In this document: positions 1 to 6,508 of the stretch, piece by piece
Position numbering within the stretch: the first letter of the stretch is position 1
Layout: each line of letters begins with the position of its first letter
Assembly (NCBI RefSeq): GCF_900659615.1
Contig: NZ_CAACUY010000051.1
Location: forward strand, 1 to 49,338
Length of the DNA: 49,338 nt
From: Actinomadura fibrosa
Lineage (GTDB): Bacteria; Actinomycetota; Actinomycetes; Streptosporangiales; Streptosporangiaceae
Direction: 5' to 3'
The notes under the pieces: generated by a model
Told to the model about the DNA's origin: nothing
The model's database searches: none
The model's input: the letters and a program-made list of their open reading frames with translations, nothing else
Made by a program: the position numbers and the translations under genes

Positions 1-969
1 CGCGGCGCGGGCCCGCCGCAGCCGCCCGGGCGCGCGCAGCACGTCGCCGAGCGCGCCCAGCTCGTGGCGGGCCGCGTCGGGCCGCTTGACGATCAGCAGG
101 TAGAGCGCGTGGACCAGCGACGCCCACACGTTCCGGACGAGCGAGCGCAGCATCGGGCCGAGCGGCTGGTTCGCGAGCAGCGTGAGGATCGCGTTGCGGC
201 GGTCGACGCGGCTCGGGTGCTCGGCGGTCATCCCGACCTCCCGGGCGCCGCGGCGGGCCGCCTCCGCGTGGTAGACGACGGCGTCGGTCGCGACGACGAC
301 GCGGTGCCCCGCGGCGTGCGCCCGCCAGCAGAAGTCGAGGTCGTCGCGGAACATCCCGAACTCGACGTCGAAGCCGCCGAGCCTGTTCCACACGTCGCGG
401 CGCACCAGCATCCCGGCGCTGCCGACCGCGAGGACGTCCCGGACCCCGTCGTGCTGGCCCTGGTCGAACTCGCGCCGGTCGATGCCGGTCTCGCGGCGTC
501 CGGCGCCGTCGATCGCGACGCCCGCCTCGCGGAGGACGCGCCGGTCGCCCCAGTCGCGGACCTTCGGGCCGAGCACCGCCACGTTCGGGTCGGCGTCGGC
601 GGTCCGCAGCAGGTGGGCAAGCGCGTCGTGCGCGGGGACGGAGTCGTCGTGCAGCAGCCAGACCCACTCGGTGCGGGGGTTGCCCGGATCGTCGTCGGGG
701 ACGGGCGCGGACGCGGCGTCCTGGCGGAGCGCCTCGGCGACGGCCTCCCCGTACCCGGTGGTCCGGGGCAGTGTCAGGACGCCGTCGGCGCCCATCACCT
801 CGGCGAGCACGGCGGGCCCGCGGTCGCGGCTCCCGGTGTCGACGGCCACGAGGCGTTGCACCGGCCGCGCCTGTGTCAGCAGCGCCTTGAGCGTCTCGGG
901 CAGCCAGCGCGCGCCGTCATGGGCGACGAGGACGGCCGTGACGACATGGCGATCGAGAGTGGGCGACAA
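1..969 (-). CDS. Glycosyltransferase family 2, 3' end beyond window
   Basis: Reading leftward from a TTG at 969 (alternative TTG at 996), 323 codons stay open to the window edge, so the C-terminus is missing. The N-terminus has the GT2 beginning TAVLVAHDGARWLPETLKAL, followed by a VAVDTGS loop in the place of the usual DDxS motif. A WVWLLHDDS segment near residue 105 fits the nucleotide-sugar metal-binding DxD. After it come the acceptor-side segments GMFRDDLDFCWRAHAAGH and YHAEA. Large GT2 proteins of this kind in actinomycetes usually carry a membrane C-terminus and act on cell-wall glycans. The acceptor cannot be read from the sequence. It is likely transcribed away from whiB across a repeat-filled gap. 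The family call is firm; the exact start is not, because neither TTG has a clear Shine-Dalgarno. Confidence 0.85.
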   Translation of the reverse strand, partial: MSPTLDRHVVTAVLVAHDGARWLPETLKALLTQARPVQRLVAVDTGSRDRGPAVLAEVMGADGVLTLPRTTGYGEAVAEALRQDAASAPVPDDDPGNPRTEWVWLLHDDSVPAHDALAHLLRTADADPNVAVLGPKVRDWGDRRVLREAGVAIDGAGRRETGIDRREFDQGQHDGVRDVLAVGSAGMLVRRDVWNRLGGFDVEFGMFRDDLDFCWRAHAAGHRVVVATDAVVYHAEAARRGAREVGMTAEHPSRVDRRNAILTLLANQPLGPMLRSLVRNVWASLVHALYLLIVKRPDAARHELGALGDVLRAPGRLRRARAA

Positions 970-1119
970 GGGTCCGCTCGATCTGTGGGACGACAATCAG
1001 CAGCCGTGCCGGCCCGGGGGCCGACACGGCTGACAACTGTACGCGTGGCCGCGCGGGCACGCTGCGGATCCCCCGAGATCCGGCACGCACCCGCAAACCG
1101 GACGACCCCCCAGCCATCC

Positions 1120-1376
1120 GCCACGGCCCTGCACCGCAGTCCACACCGCGGCCCTCCACCACGGCTCATCACCGCGATCCTTCGCCGCGGTTGATCACCG
1201 CGATCCTTCACTGCGGCTCATCGCCGCGTTGCTTCGCACGGCTCGTCGCCGCGGTCCCTCACCACGGCTCAACACCGCGGTCCTGACCGCAGCTCGTCGC
1301 CGCGATCCTTCGCCGCGGCTCGTCACCCCGGCTGGTCGCCGTGATCCCGTGCCGCGGCCCTTCGCCGCGGCTTGTC
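1120..1376. repeat. 13-bp imperfect tandem repeat, about 20 units
   Basis: The stretch divides into about 20 consecutive 13-bp units (a few are 12 bp) of consensus RCCGCGGYYCNTC. Examples are accgcgatccttc at 1171 and 1197, gccgcggctcgtc at 1312 and gccgcggcttgtc at 1364. Between 1145 and 1324 the units alternate as a 26-bp higher-order repeat. Adjacent units pair as CCGCG...CGCGG, so each 26-mer can form a small hairpin. The array is noncoding because 13 is not a multiple of three. It sits about 120 bp beyond the end of whiB. Confidence 0.85.
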
Positions 1377-1405
1377 GGCCGCGGCCCTTTCCTGGTTCTC
1401 TCCCG

Positions 1406-1429
1406 CGGCGCCGCTCCCCTTCGGCGCCG
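1406..1429. terminator. GC hairpin downstream of whiB
   Basis: CGGCGCCG at 1406-1413 and again at 1422-1429 is self-complementary and can form an 8-bp stem with an 8-nt loop (CTCCCCTT). It lies about 70 bp past the whiB stop. There is no T-run, so this would be an actinomycete-style hairpin terminator at best. Confidence 0.35.
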
Positions 1430-1497
1430 GCGGGTCCGGCGGTCTTTCCGTGCGCGCTGCCGCCCCCGGCCGCGCGTCCGGTACCGCCCGGACCGCG

Positions 1498-1761
1498 CTA
1501 GACGGCCTGGCGCTTCAGCTTGCGGCGCTCCCGCTCGGAGAGCCCGCCCCAGATGCCGAAGCGCTCATCGTGCTGGAGCGCGTACTCCAGGCACTCCGTC
1601 CGTACCTCGCATGCCCGGCACACCTTCTTGGCCTCGCGAGTCGAGCCGCCCTTCTCCGGAAAGAACGCCTCCGGGTCCGTCTGCGCGCACAGGGCGCGCT
1701 CCTGCCAGCCCAACTCTTCACCGTCTGTGCCGTGCGCCAGCGGGATGACTACCTCGCTCAC
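1498..1761 (-). CDS. whiB: WhiB-family iron-sulfur transcription factor (WhiB/WhiB2 type)
   Basis: This 87-residue protein has the four cluster-ligating cysteines C25, C48, C51 and C57 in the WhiB spacing, then the GIWGG turn at residues 69-73 and a basic tail (ERERRKLKRQ). The segments LGWQERALCAQTDPEAFFP and GGSTREAKKVC are characteristic of the WhiB (Streptomyces)/WhiB2 (mycobacterial WhmD) subgroup, which controls septation and cell division, in Streptomyces sporulation septation together with WhiA. The start is a GTG at 1761 preceded by GGGAGG at a good distance. Position beside fbiA-fbiB matches the mycobacterial whiB2 locus. It is expected to bind a [4Fe-4S] cluster and act with the principal sigma factor. 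A 12-bp palindrome about 90 bp upstream may be an operator. Confidence 0.95.
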   Translation of the reverse strand: MSEVVIPLAHGTDGEELGWQERALCAQTDPEAFFPEKGGSTREAKKVCRACEVRTECLEYALQHDERFGIWGGLSERERRKLKRQAV

Positions 1762-1851
1762 AGCGCACCTCCCTGCCCGTGGAGCCCCCTGGTCAATGCC
1801 TTCCCTCGAGCTCCTTCCCCCGAGAAGGCATAGAAATCACACCCACGAAAT

Positions 1852-1863
1852 TACACGCGTGTA
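1852..1863. promoter_or_regulatory. Perfect palindrome TACACGCGTGTA upstream of whiB
   Basis: TACACGCGTGTA is a perfect 12-bp inverted repeat in the gap between whiB and the membrane-protein gene. The flanking T gives TTACAC, which resembles the BldD half-site TNACNC, but the two halves are 2 bp apart rather than 1 and the right arm lacks the last A. I call it an operator candidate, not a BldD box. Confidence 0.4.
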
Positions 1864-1963
1864 GCGCCCGCTCCGTCAAGCGGAACGGGTTTCCGGGGTG
1901 GACATACGGGGTTATGTGACGATGCGCTCGATCGCCTTTGACTGAAGATCAGTTAAACGGATC

Positions 1964-2869
1964 TCACTGCGGGGGTCGGTTGTCCCGGTACCAGTCGCCG
2001 GACTCGTCGGGGCGCCGCTCGCCCTGCTGGGCCTGTCCCGGCTGGGCGCCGTGCTCGCCGCCGCCGGTCCCGCCGTACTGGCGGGTCCACTCGCCCATCT
2101 CCTCCTCGGAGGAGGGCTGGCCCTGCGCCTGGCCCTGCTGCTCGTACCCCGGCTGGGACGCCTGCTGGCCTTCGGCGCCCTGCTGGTACTGCTGGTACGC
2201 CTGCTGCCCGTAGCCCGGCTGGCCGTACTGCTGCCCGTACGGCTGCTGGCCCTGCTGCTCGTACCCAGGCTGCGGGACCTGCTGGCCCTCGGCGCCCTGC
2301 TGGTACTGCTGGTAGGCCTGCTGCCCATAACCGGGCTGCTGGCCGAACTGCTGCTGACCGAACTGCTGCTGGCCCTGCTGGTATCCGTAGTCGGGGTAAC
2401 CCTGCGGCGTCTGCTGGCCCTGCGGGCGCGGCGGCTGCATTCCCTGGAAAACGGTGAACACGAACCATCCGCCGACACCGATGACGGCGAGCTTGCCGGC
2501 GCCGATGAGGAAGTAGGCGAGCTTGGTGACGGCGGCCGCCGCCTCCGACGCGGTGAGCATCCCGGCGAGCCACGAGATGACGCCGAACAACGCGATTCCG
2601 CCGAGGACGCCGAGCGCTCCCATCGTGATGGTGCGGGCCTGCGGAGTCGGGGCATCGCCCCAGGTCACGAGCAGTACGGCGAGGACGAGCATGGCCACGA
2701 CGGCGAACGAGGTGAACACGCCGTCGCCGGTCTCGCTCAGCGCGCGGAAGGTGAAACTCCCGGACCCGCCGAGGAGCAGGATGATGCCTGCCAGCAAATG
2801 CACACCCGCCGCGGCGAGCAATACCCAGGCGGCCGGTTCGCGCAGGCGCTGGACGGCTTCCTTGTTCAC
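1964..2869 (-). CDS. Four-helix membrane protein with Q/G/Y-rich repetitive tail
   Basis: The start is GTG 2869, with GGAG 8 nt upstream; an ATG at 2920 is possible but has no ribosome site. The 301-residue product has about four hydrophobic segments (near residues 14-33, 53-70, 84-104 and 118-141) with short loops. A cytoplasmic-type tail of about 155 residues follows, made mostly of Gln, Gly, Tyr and Pro. Within the tail a unit of about 39 residues (QPGYGQQAYQQYQQGAEGQQ plus linker) occurs twice. The end is charged (SSEEEMGEWTR, RRPDESGDWYRDN). Similar low-complexity tails are common on actinobacterial membrane proteins of unknown function; I recognise no catalytic motif. The gene is divergent from fbiA and co-directional with whiB. 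Confidence 0.8.
   Translation of the reverse strand: MNKEAVQRLREPAAWVLLAAAGVHLLAGIILLLGGSGSFTFRALSETGDGVFTSFAVVAMLVLAVLLVTWGDAPTPQARTITMGALGVLGGIALFGVISWLAGMLTASEAAAAVTKLAYFLIGAGKLAVIGVGGWFVFTVFQGMQPPRPQGQQTPQGYPDYGYQQGQQQFGQQQFGQQPGYGQQAYQQYQQGAEGQQVPQPGYEQQGQQPYGQQYGQPGYGQQAYQQYQQGAEGQQASQPGYEQQGQAQGQPSSEEEMGEWTRQYGGTGGGEHGAQPGQAQQGERRPDESGDWYRDNRPPQ
2126..2338 (-). repeat. Two-copy 39-codon repeat in Q/G/Y-rich tail
   Basis: Coding repeat inside the membrane-protein gene. Copy 1 occupies about 2338-2244 and copy 2 about 2221-2126. The two differ at only a few residues (VPQPGYEQQGQQ against ASQPGYEQQGQA), which suggests a recent in-frame duplication. Confidence 0.8.
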
Positions 2870-3046
2870 GGGGACATCTCCAGACCGAGGCAATCGGATG
2901 ACACGCAAAGCTTTGCACATCCGGCCCGCCGACGTCTCCGTACCCCGCGCGCGTCCAAACGGCCATAAGGAGAAGGCACCGCCTTCCCAATGCGCGCGGC
3001 CCCGCGGCGGCCCGCATCGGATCGCGGGCAGGGGCCCGGCACGCTC

Positions 3047-3058
3047 TAGGCTGATCGC
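3047..3058 (+). promoter_or_regulatory. Leaderless-type -10 box of fbiA
   Basis: TAGGCT ends exactly 6 nt before the fbiA ATG and there is no Shine-Dalgarno, the arrangement of a leaderless actinobacterial transcript that begins at or next to the start codon. Confidence 0.6.
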
Positions 3059-4015
3059 ATGAAGATCGTGGCGCTGGCGGGCGGCATCGGCGGGGCCCGC
3101 TTCCTGCGGGGGCTGCTGGCCGCGGCCCCCGAGGCGGAGATCACCGTCATCGGCAACACCGGGGACGACATCTCCCTGTTCGGGCTACGGATCTGTCCCG
3201 ACCTGGACACCGTGATGTACACGCTCGGCGGGGGGATCAACGAGGAGCAGGGCTGGGGCCGCGCGGCCGAGACCTTCACCGTCAAGGAGGAGCTCGCCGC
3301 CTACGGCGTCGGGCCGGGCTGGTTCGGACTGGGCGACCGCGACTTCGCGACCCATATCGTCCGGACGCAGATGCTGGAGGCCGGGTACAAGTTGTCGACG
3401 GTGACGGAGGCGCTGTGCGACCGGTGGAAGCCGGGCGTGCGGCTGATCCCGATGACCGACGACCAGGTCGAGACGCACGTGGTGATCGACGATCCGGAGC
3501 ACGGGCGGCGGGCCGTCCACTTCCAGGAGTGGTGGGTGCGGATGCGGGCGTCCGTCCCGGCGCTGTCGATCGCGGCGGTCGGCGCGGACGACGCCAAGCC
3601 CGCGCCGGGGGTGCTCGCGGCGATCGAGGCCGCCGACGCGGTGCTGTTCCCGCCGTCCAACCCGGTGGTGAGCGTCGGGACGATCCTGGCGGTGCCCGGG
3701 ATCCGCGAGGCGGTCGCGCGCAAGACCGTGGTCGGCGTCTCGCCGATCATCGGCGGCGCGCCGGTGCGGGGCATGGCGGACGCGTGCCTGACCGCGATCG
3801 GCGTCGAGACGTCGGCGCGGGCGGTGGCCGAGCACTACGGTCCCGGGCTGCTGGACGGGTGGCTCGTGGACGGCGAGGACGGCGACGTGCGGGTGGAGGG
3901 CATCGAGGTGCGGTCCCGGCCGCTGCTGATGAGCGACCCGGAGGCAACGAAGGCGATCGCCCGCGCGGCCCTCGACCTCGCGCTGGAGCTGAAGCGGGCG
4001 GAGGGCACGGCGTGA
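3059..4015 (+). CDS. fbiA: FbiA/CofD, 2-phospho-L-lactate (phosphoenolpyruvyl) transferase
   Basis: This enzyme transfers the three-carbon phospho group from its GDP-activated donor to the deazaflavin Fo. In actinobacteria the donor is enolpyruvyl-diphosphoguanosine, giving dehydro-F420-0. The 318 residues match the family length. Diagnostic features are the N-terminal GGIGGARFL loop (residues 8-16), NTGDD (33-37), the DLDTVMYTLGG segment with D50, and the PPSNPVVSVG motif in the C-terminal half. The ATG at 3059 follows a TAGGCT box by 6 nt, so the gene probably makes a leaderless message. Its stop overlaps the fbiB GTG by 4 bp (GTGA), implying translational coupling. The fbiD enzyme that makes the donor is not in this window. 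Confidence 0.97.
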   Translation: MKIVALAGGIGGARFLRGLLAAAPEAEITVIGNTGDDISLFGLRICPDLDTVMYTLGGGINEEQGWGRAAETFTVKEELAAYGVGPGWFGLGDRDFATHIVRTQMLEAGYKLSTVTEALCDRWKPGVRLIPMTDDQVETHVVIDDPEHGRRAVHFQEWWVRMRASVPALSIAAVGADDAKPAPGVLAAIEAADAVLFPPSNPVVSVGTILAVPGIREAVARKTVVGVSPIIGGAPVRGMADACLTAIGVETSARAVAEHYGPGLLDGWLVDGEDGDVRVEGIEVRSRPLLMSDPEATKAIARAALDLALELKRAEGTA

Positions 4016-5316
4016 GCGGCGCGGACGGCTCGGGCCTGCGGGTCTTCGGCGTCCCGGGCCTGCCCGAGGTCGCGGAGGGCGACGACATCGCCGCGCTCAT
4101 CCCGCCCGGGACGGTGGAGGACGGCGACATCCTCGTGGTGACGTCGAAGATCGTGAGCAAGGCGGAGGGGCGGGTCCTGGTCGCCGACGACCGGGAGAAG
4201 GCCATCGACGCCGAGACGGTGCGGGTGGTGGCGCGCCGGACGCACGCGCGCGGCGAGACGCGGATCGTGGAGACGCGGCACGGGCTCGTCCTCGCCGCGG
4301 CCGGGGTGGACGCGTCCAACACCGCGCCGGGCACGGTGCTGCTGCTGCCCGAGGACCCCGACGCCTCGGCCCGCCGGATCCGCGCGGGGGTGCGCGAGCG
4401 CGCCGGGGCGGACGTCGCCGTGGTCGTGTCCGACACGCTGGGGCGGCCGTGGCGCAACGGGATGACCGACGCGGCGATCGGCGTCGCCGGGCTCGCGCCG
4501 CTGAACGACCTGCGCGGCCGCGACGACGCCTACGGCAACCGGCTCGACGCCACGATCACCGCGGTCGCCGACGAGGTCGCCGCCGCGGCGGAGCTGGTCA
4601 AGGGCAAGCTCGACGGGGTGCCGATCGCCGTCGTCCGGGGCCTGGCCGGGCTGGTCACGCCGGAGGACGGGCCGGGTGCGCGGGAGCTCGTCCGGCCGCC
4701 CGACGAGGACATGTTCCGGTACGGGTCGGCCGAGGTGCTGCACGCGCGGCGGACGATCCGCGAGTTCACCGCCGAGCCGGTCGACCCGGCGGCGGTGCGG
4801 CGGGCGGTCGCCGCGGCGATCACCGCGCCCGCGCCGCACCACACGACGCCGTGGCGGTTCGTGCTGCTGGAGTCGGCGGAGTCCCGCACGCGGCTGCTGG
4901 ACGCGATGCGCGACGCCTGGGAGGCCGACCTCCGCCGCGACGGCTTCCCGGAGGAGTCGGTCGCGAAGCGGCTGCGGCGCGGCGACGTGCTGCGCCGCGC
5001 GCCGTACCTGGTCGTCCCGTGCCTGGTCATGGACGGGTCGCACGCCTACCCGGACGAGCGCCGGGCCGCCGCGGAGCGGGAGATGTTCGTGGTCGCCGCG
5101 GGGGCGGGCGTGGAGAACCTGCTGGTGGCGCTCGCGGTGGAGGGGCTCGGTTCCTGCTGGGTGTCGAGCACGATGTTCTGCCGCGACGTCGTCCGCGACG
5201 TCCTCGGCCTGCCGGACGAGTGGGACCCGATGGGCGCGGTCGGTGTCGGCCACGCGGCCGCCCCGCCGCGCGAGCGCCCGCCGCGCTCGCCGGACGCCTT
5301 CATCGAGGTCCGGTAG
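4012..5316 (+). CDS. fbiB: FbiB, F420-0:gamma-glutamyl ligase fused to FMN reductase
   Basis: FbiB adds the poly-gamma-glutamate tail to F420. Its C-terminal nitroreductase-like domain reduces dehydro-F420-0 to F420-0 with FMNH2 (established for mycobacterial FbiB). The 434-residue product has a CofE-like ligase domain (about residues 5-235; GDDIAALIPPGTVEDGDILV, TSKIVSKAEGR, VVVSDTLGRPWRNGMTDAAI). From about residue 240 a nitroreductase fold begins at LHARRTIREF, continues with HHTTPWRFVLLES and ends with GLGSCWVSS. Length is close to the mycobacterial two-domain enzyme (about 450), unlike the single-domain archaeal CofE. The GTG start lies inside the fbiA stop, so the two are one operon. 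Confidence 0.97.
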   Translation: MSGADGSGLRVFGVPGLPEVAEGDDIAALIPPGTVEDGDILVVTSKIVSKAEGRVLVADDREKAIDAETVRVVARRTHARGETRIVETRHGLVLAAAGVDASNTAPGTVLLLPEDPDASARRIRAGVRERAGADVAVVVSDTLGRPWRNGMTDAAIGVAGLAPLNDLRGRDDAYGNRLDATITAVADEVAAAAELVKGKLDGVPIAVVRGLAGLVTPEDGPGARELVRPPDEDMFRYGSAEVLHARRTIREFTAEPVDPAAVRRAVAAAITAPAPHHTTPWRFVLLESAESRTRLLDAMRDAWEADLRRDGFPEESVAKRLRRGDVLRRAPYLVVPCLVMDGSHAYPDERRAAAEREMFVVAAGAGVENLLVALAVEGLGSCWVSSTMFCRDVVRDVLGLPDEWDPMGAVGVGHAAAPPRERPPRSPDAFIEVR

Positions 5317-5322
5317 CGCCCG

Positions 5323-6357
5323 TCACGCCTTCCACGAGGACAGCGCCTCGGCGATCTCCTTTCGCGTCGGGAAGCGCAGGGAGCGCGGCGCCGTCTCGGC
5401 CAGGCCGTGCTGCCGGGCGTAGGCGGCGTCCAGCGTGCCGTCGGTCGCGCGGAAGCCCGCTCGTCCCAGGGCGTCGCGGGACGAGCGCGTGCCGAGCGCG
5501 TCGCGGAACGCCTCCGCCGCCTCCCGCTTGTGCTGGTCGCGGCTGGTCACGACGTAGGGGTAGTCGAGCGAGAGCGTGCCCTCGTCGGGCATGAGCACCG
5601 CGAGGGGGTTGGGCCGGTGCGCGCCGTTGTAGGCGACGACGGCCTGCTCGGTCGTCACGGCCAGCGGCCGGTCGAAGCGCTCGGCCCCGACGATGCCGGC
5701 CAGGACGCCCGACGCGCCGCCCGCACCGCCCTGCGCGGGCGAGGCGTCGCGGCGGAGCGCCCCGGCGACGTCGTCCGCCTTCTTCGCGTCGACCTGCCCG
5801 ACGGCGATCATCGCGATCGTCCCGGTCATGCCGGCGGCGGGGTCGGCGGCGCGGCGGGCGAGGCCGATCCCGCCCGCCTTGCGGTCGAGGAGCAGTTTCC
5901 AGCTCGGCTTGACGTCCGCGTCGCGGAACTCGTCCTCCACGGGACGGGTCGTCGCGAGCACGACGGGCGAGGACGCCAGCGACGCTCCCGCGGCCGGGAC
6001 GGACGTGTCGCCGGCGTCGCGGGCGACACCGAGCCAGAGCGACGACTCCGGCGCCCAGGCGTCCGCTCGCGCGCGCGTCGCCGGGTCGCGCACGTAGGCG
6101 GCGGGCGCGACGGCGGTCACCCGGGCGCGGACGCAGCGTCCGGCCACCCGGTGCTTCTCCACGTTGAAGCGGGACGCGGCGTCGCGCAGGGCGGGCGCGA
6201 TCTCCGGCTGGGCCGCGACGGACAGCTCCAGCGTCGATCCGGCGCACGCCGACGGGCCCGAGAACAGGCCGAGCGCCCACGCGCCGCCGCCGAGCCCGGT
6301 CACCAGCAGCGCCCCGGCCGCCGCCCAGACGGCGGACCGCCGCACACCCACGTCCAC
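5323..6357 (-). CDS. Membrane-anchored solute-binding-type protein without VWA domain
   Basis: The 344-residue product begins with a short basic N-terminus and one hydrophobic segment (VWAAAGALLVTGLGGGAWAL), then STLELSVAAQPEIAPALRD, the start of a type II periplasmic-binding-like domain. Motifs WAPESSLWLGVAR, SPVVLATTRPV and YPYVVTSRD match the extracellular binding domain that actinomycetes usually carry upstream of a von Willebrand A domain. Here the protein stops at EIAEALSSWKA, where I would expect the linker to the VWA domain. The start is uncertain: GTG codons at 6357, 6351 and 6345 are all possible and none has a strong ribosome site. It converges on fbiB (6-bp gap) and diverges from fbiC. 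The ligand is unknown. Confidence 0.75.
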   Translation of the reverse strand: MDVGVRRSAVWAAAGALLVTGLGGGAWALGLFSGPSACAGSTLELSVAAQPEIAPALRDAASRFNVEKHRVAGRCVRARVTAVAPAAYVRDPATRARADAWAPESSLWLGVARDAGDTSVPAAGASLASSPVVLATTRPVEDEFRDADVKPSWKLLLDRKAGGIGLARRAADPAAGMTGTIAMIAVGQVDAKKADDVAGALRRDASPAQGGAGGASGVLAGIVGAERFDRPLAVTTEQAVVAYNGAHRPNPLAVLMPDEGTLSLDYPYVVTSRDQHKREAAEAFRDALGTRSSRDALGRAGFRATDGTLDAAYARQHGLAETAPRSLRFPTRKEIAEALSSWKA

Positions 6358-6496
6358 GGGGGCAAGTAAAGCGGACCGGGACGGAACGGGCGACACGCCG
6401 CGGCCCGCCGTCCGGGAATAGATCTCCGGACGGTTCCGCTGCCCCTGGGGAGCGGATTTGGGCACCCCGGCGCGGCAGAAATTATGACGATTGGCA

Positions 6497-6508
6497 TAGA
6501 GTGCCCGC
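6497..6508 (+). promoter_or_regulatory. Leaderless-type -10 box of fbiC
   Basis: TAGAGT stands 6 nt before the fbiC ATG, with no Shine-Dalgarno between. The spacing is identical to that upstream of fbiA, so the F420 genes appear to share a leaderless promoter style. Confidence 0.6.

Larger units (their letters stand above)
970..1497. other. 528-bp noncoding gap between GT2 gene and whiB
   Basis: No convincing gene lies here. Positions 970-1119 show nothing I can name, 1120-1376 is a 13-bp tandem repeat array, and 1406-1429 can fold into a GC hairpin beyond the whiB stop. Apparent ORFs through the array repeat arginine/proline-rich words only because a 13-bp period rotates the reading frame. 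Confidence 0.7.

Noticed and set aside
64..1194. Plus-strand 376-codon open frame over the glycosyltransferase gene and the following gap
   Set aside because: The minus strand shows a real GT2 domain; the plus frame is a shadow that runs into noncoding repeats.
1120..1376. CRISPR-like array
   Set aside because: Units are directly abutting 13-mers without spacers, and no cas gene is in the window.
1229..1501. Apparent Arg/Pro-rich ORF through the 13-bp array
   Set aside because: The recurrence of RRRDPSPRL-like words comes from the DNA repeat; a 13-bp period cannot preserve a coding frame and there is no ribosome site.
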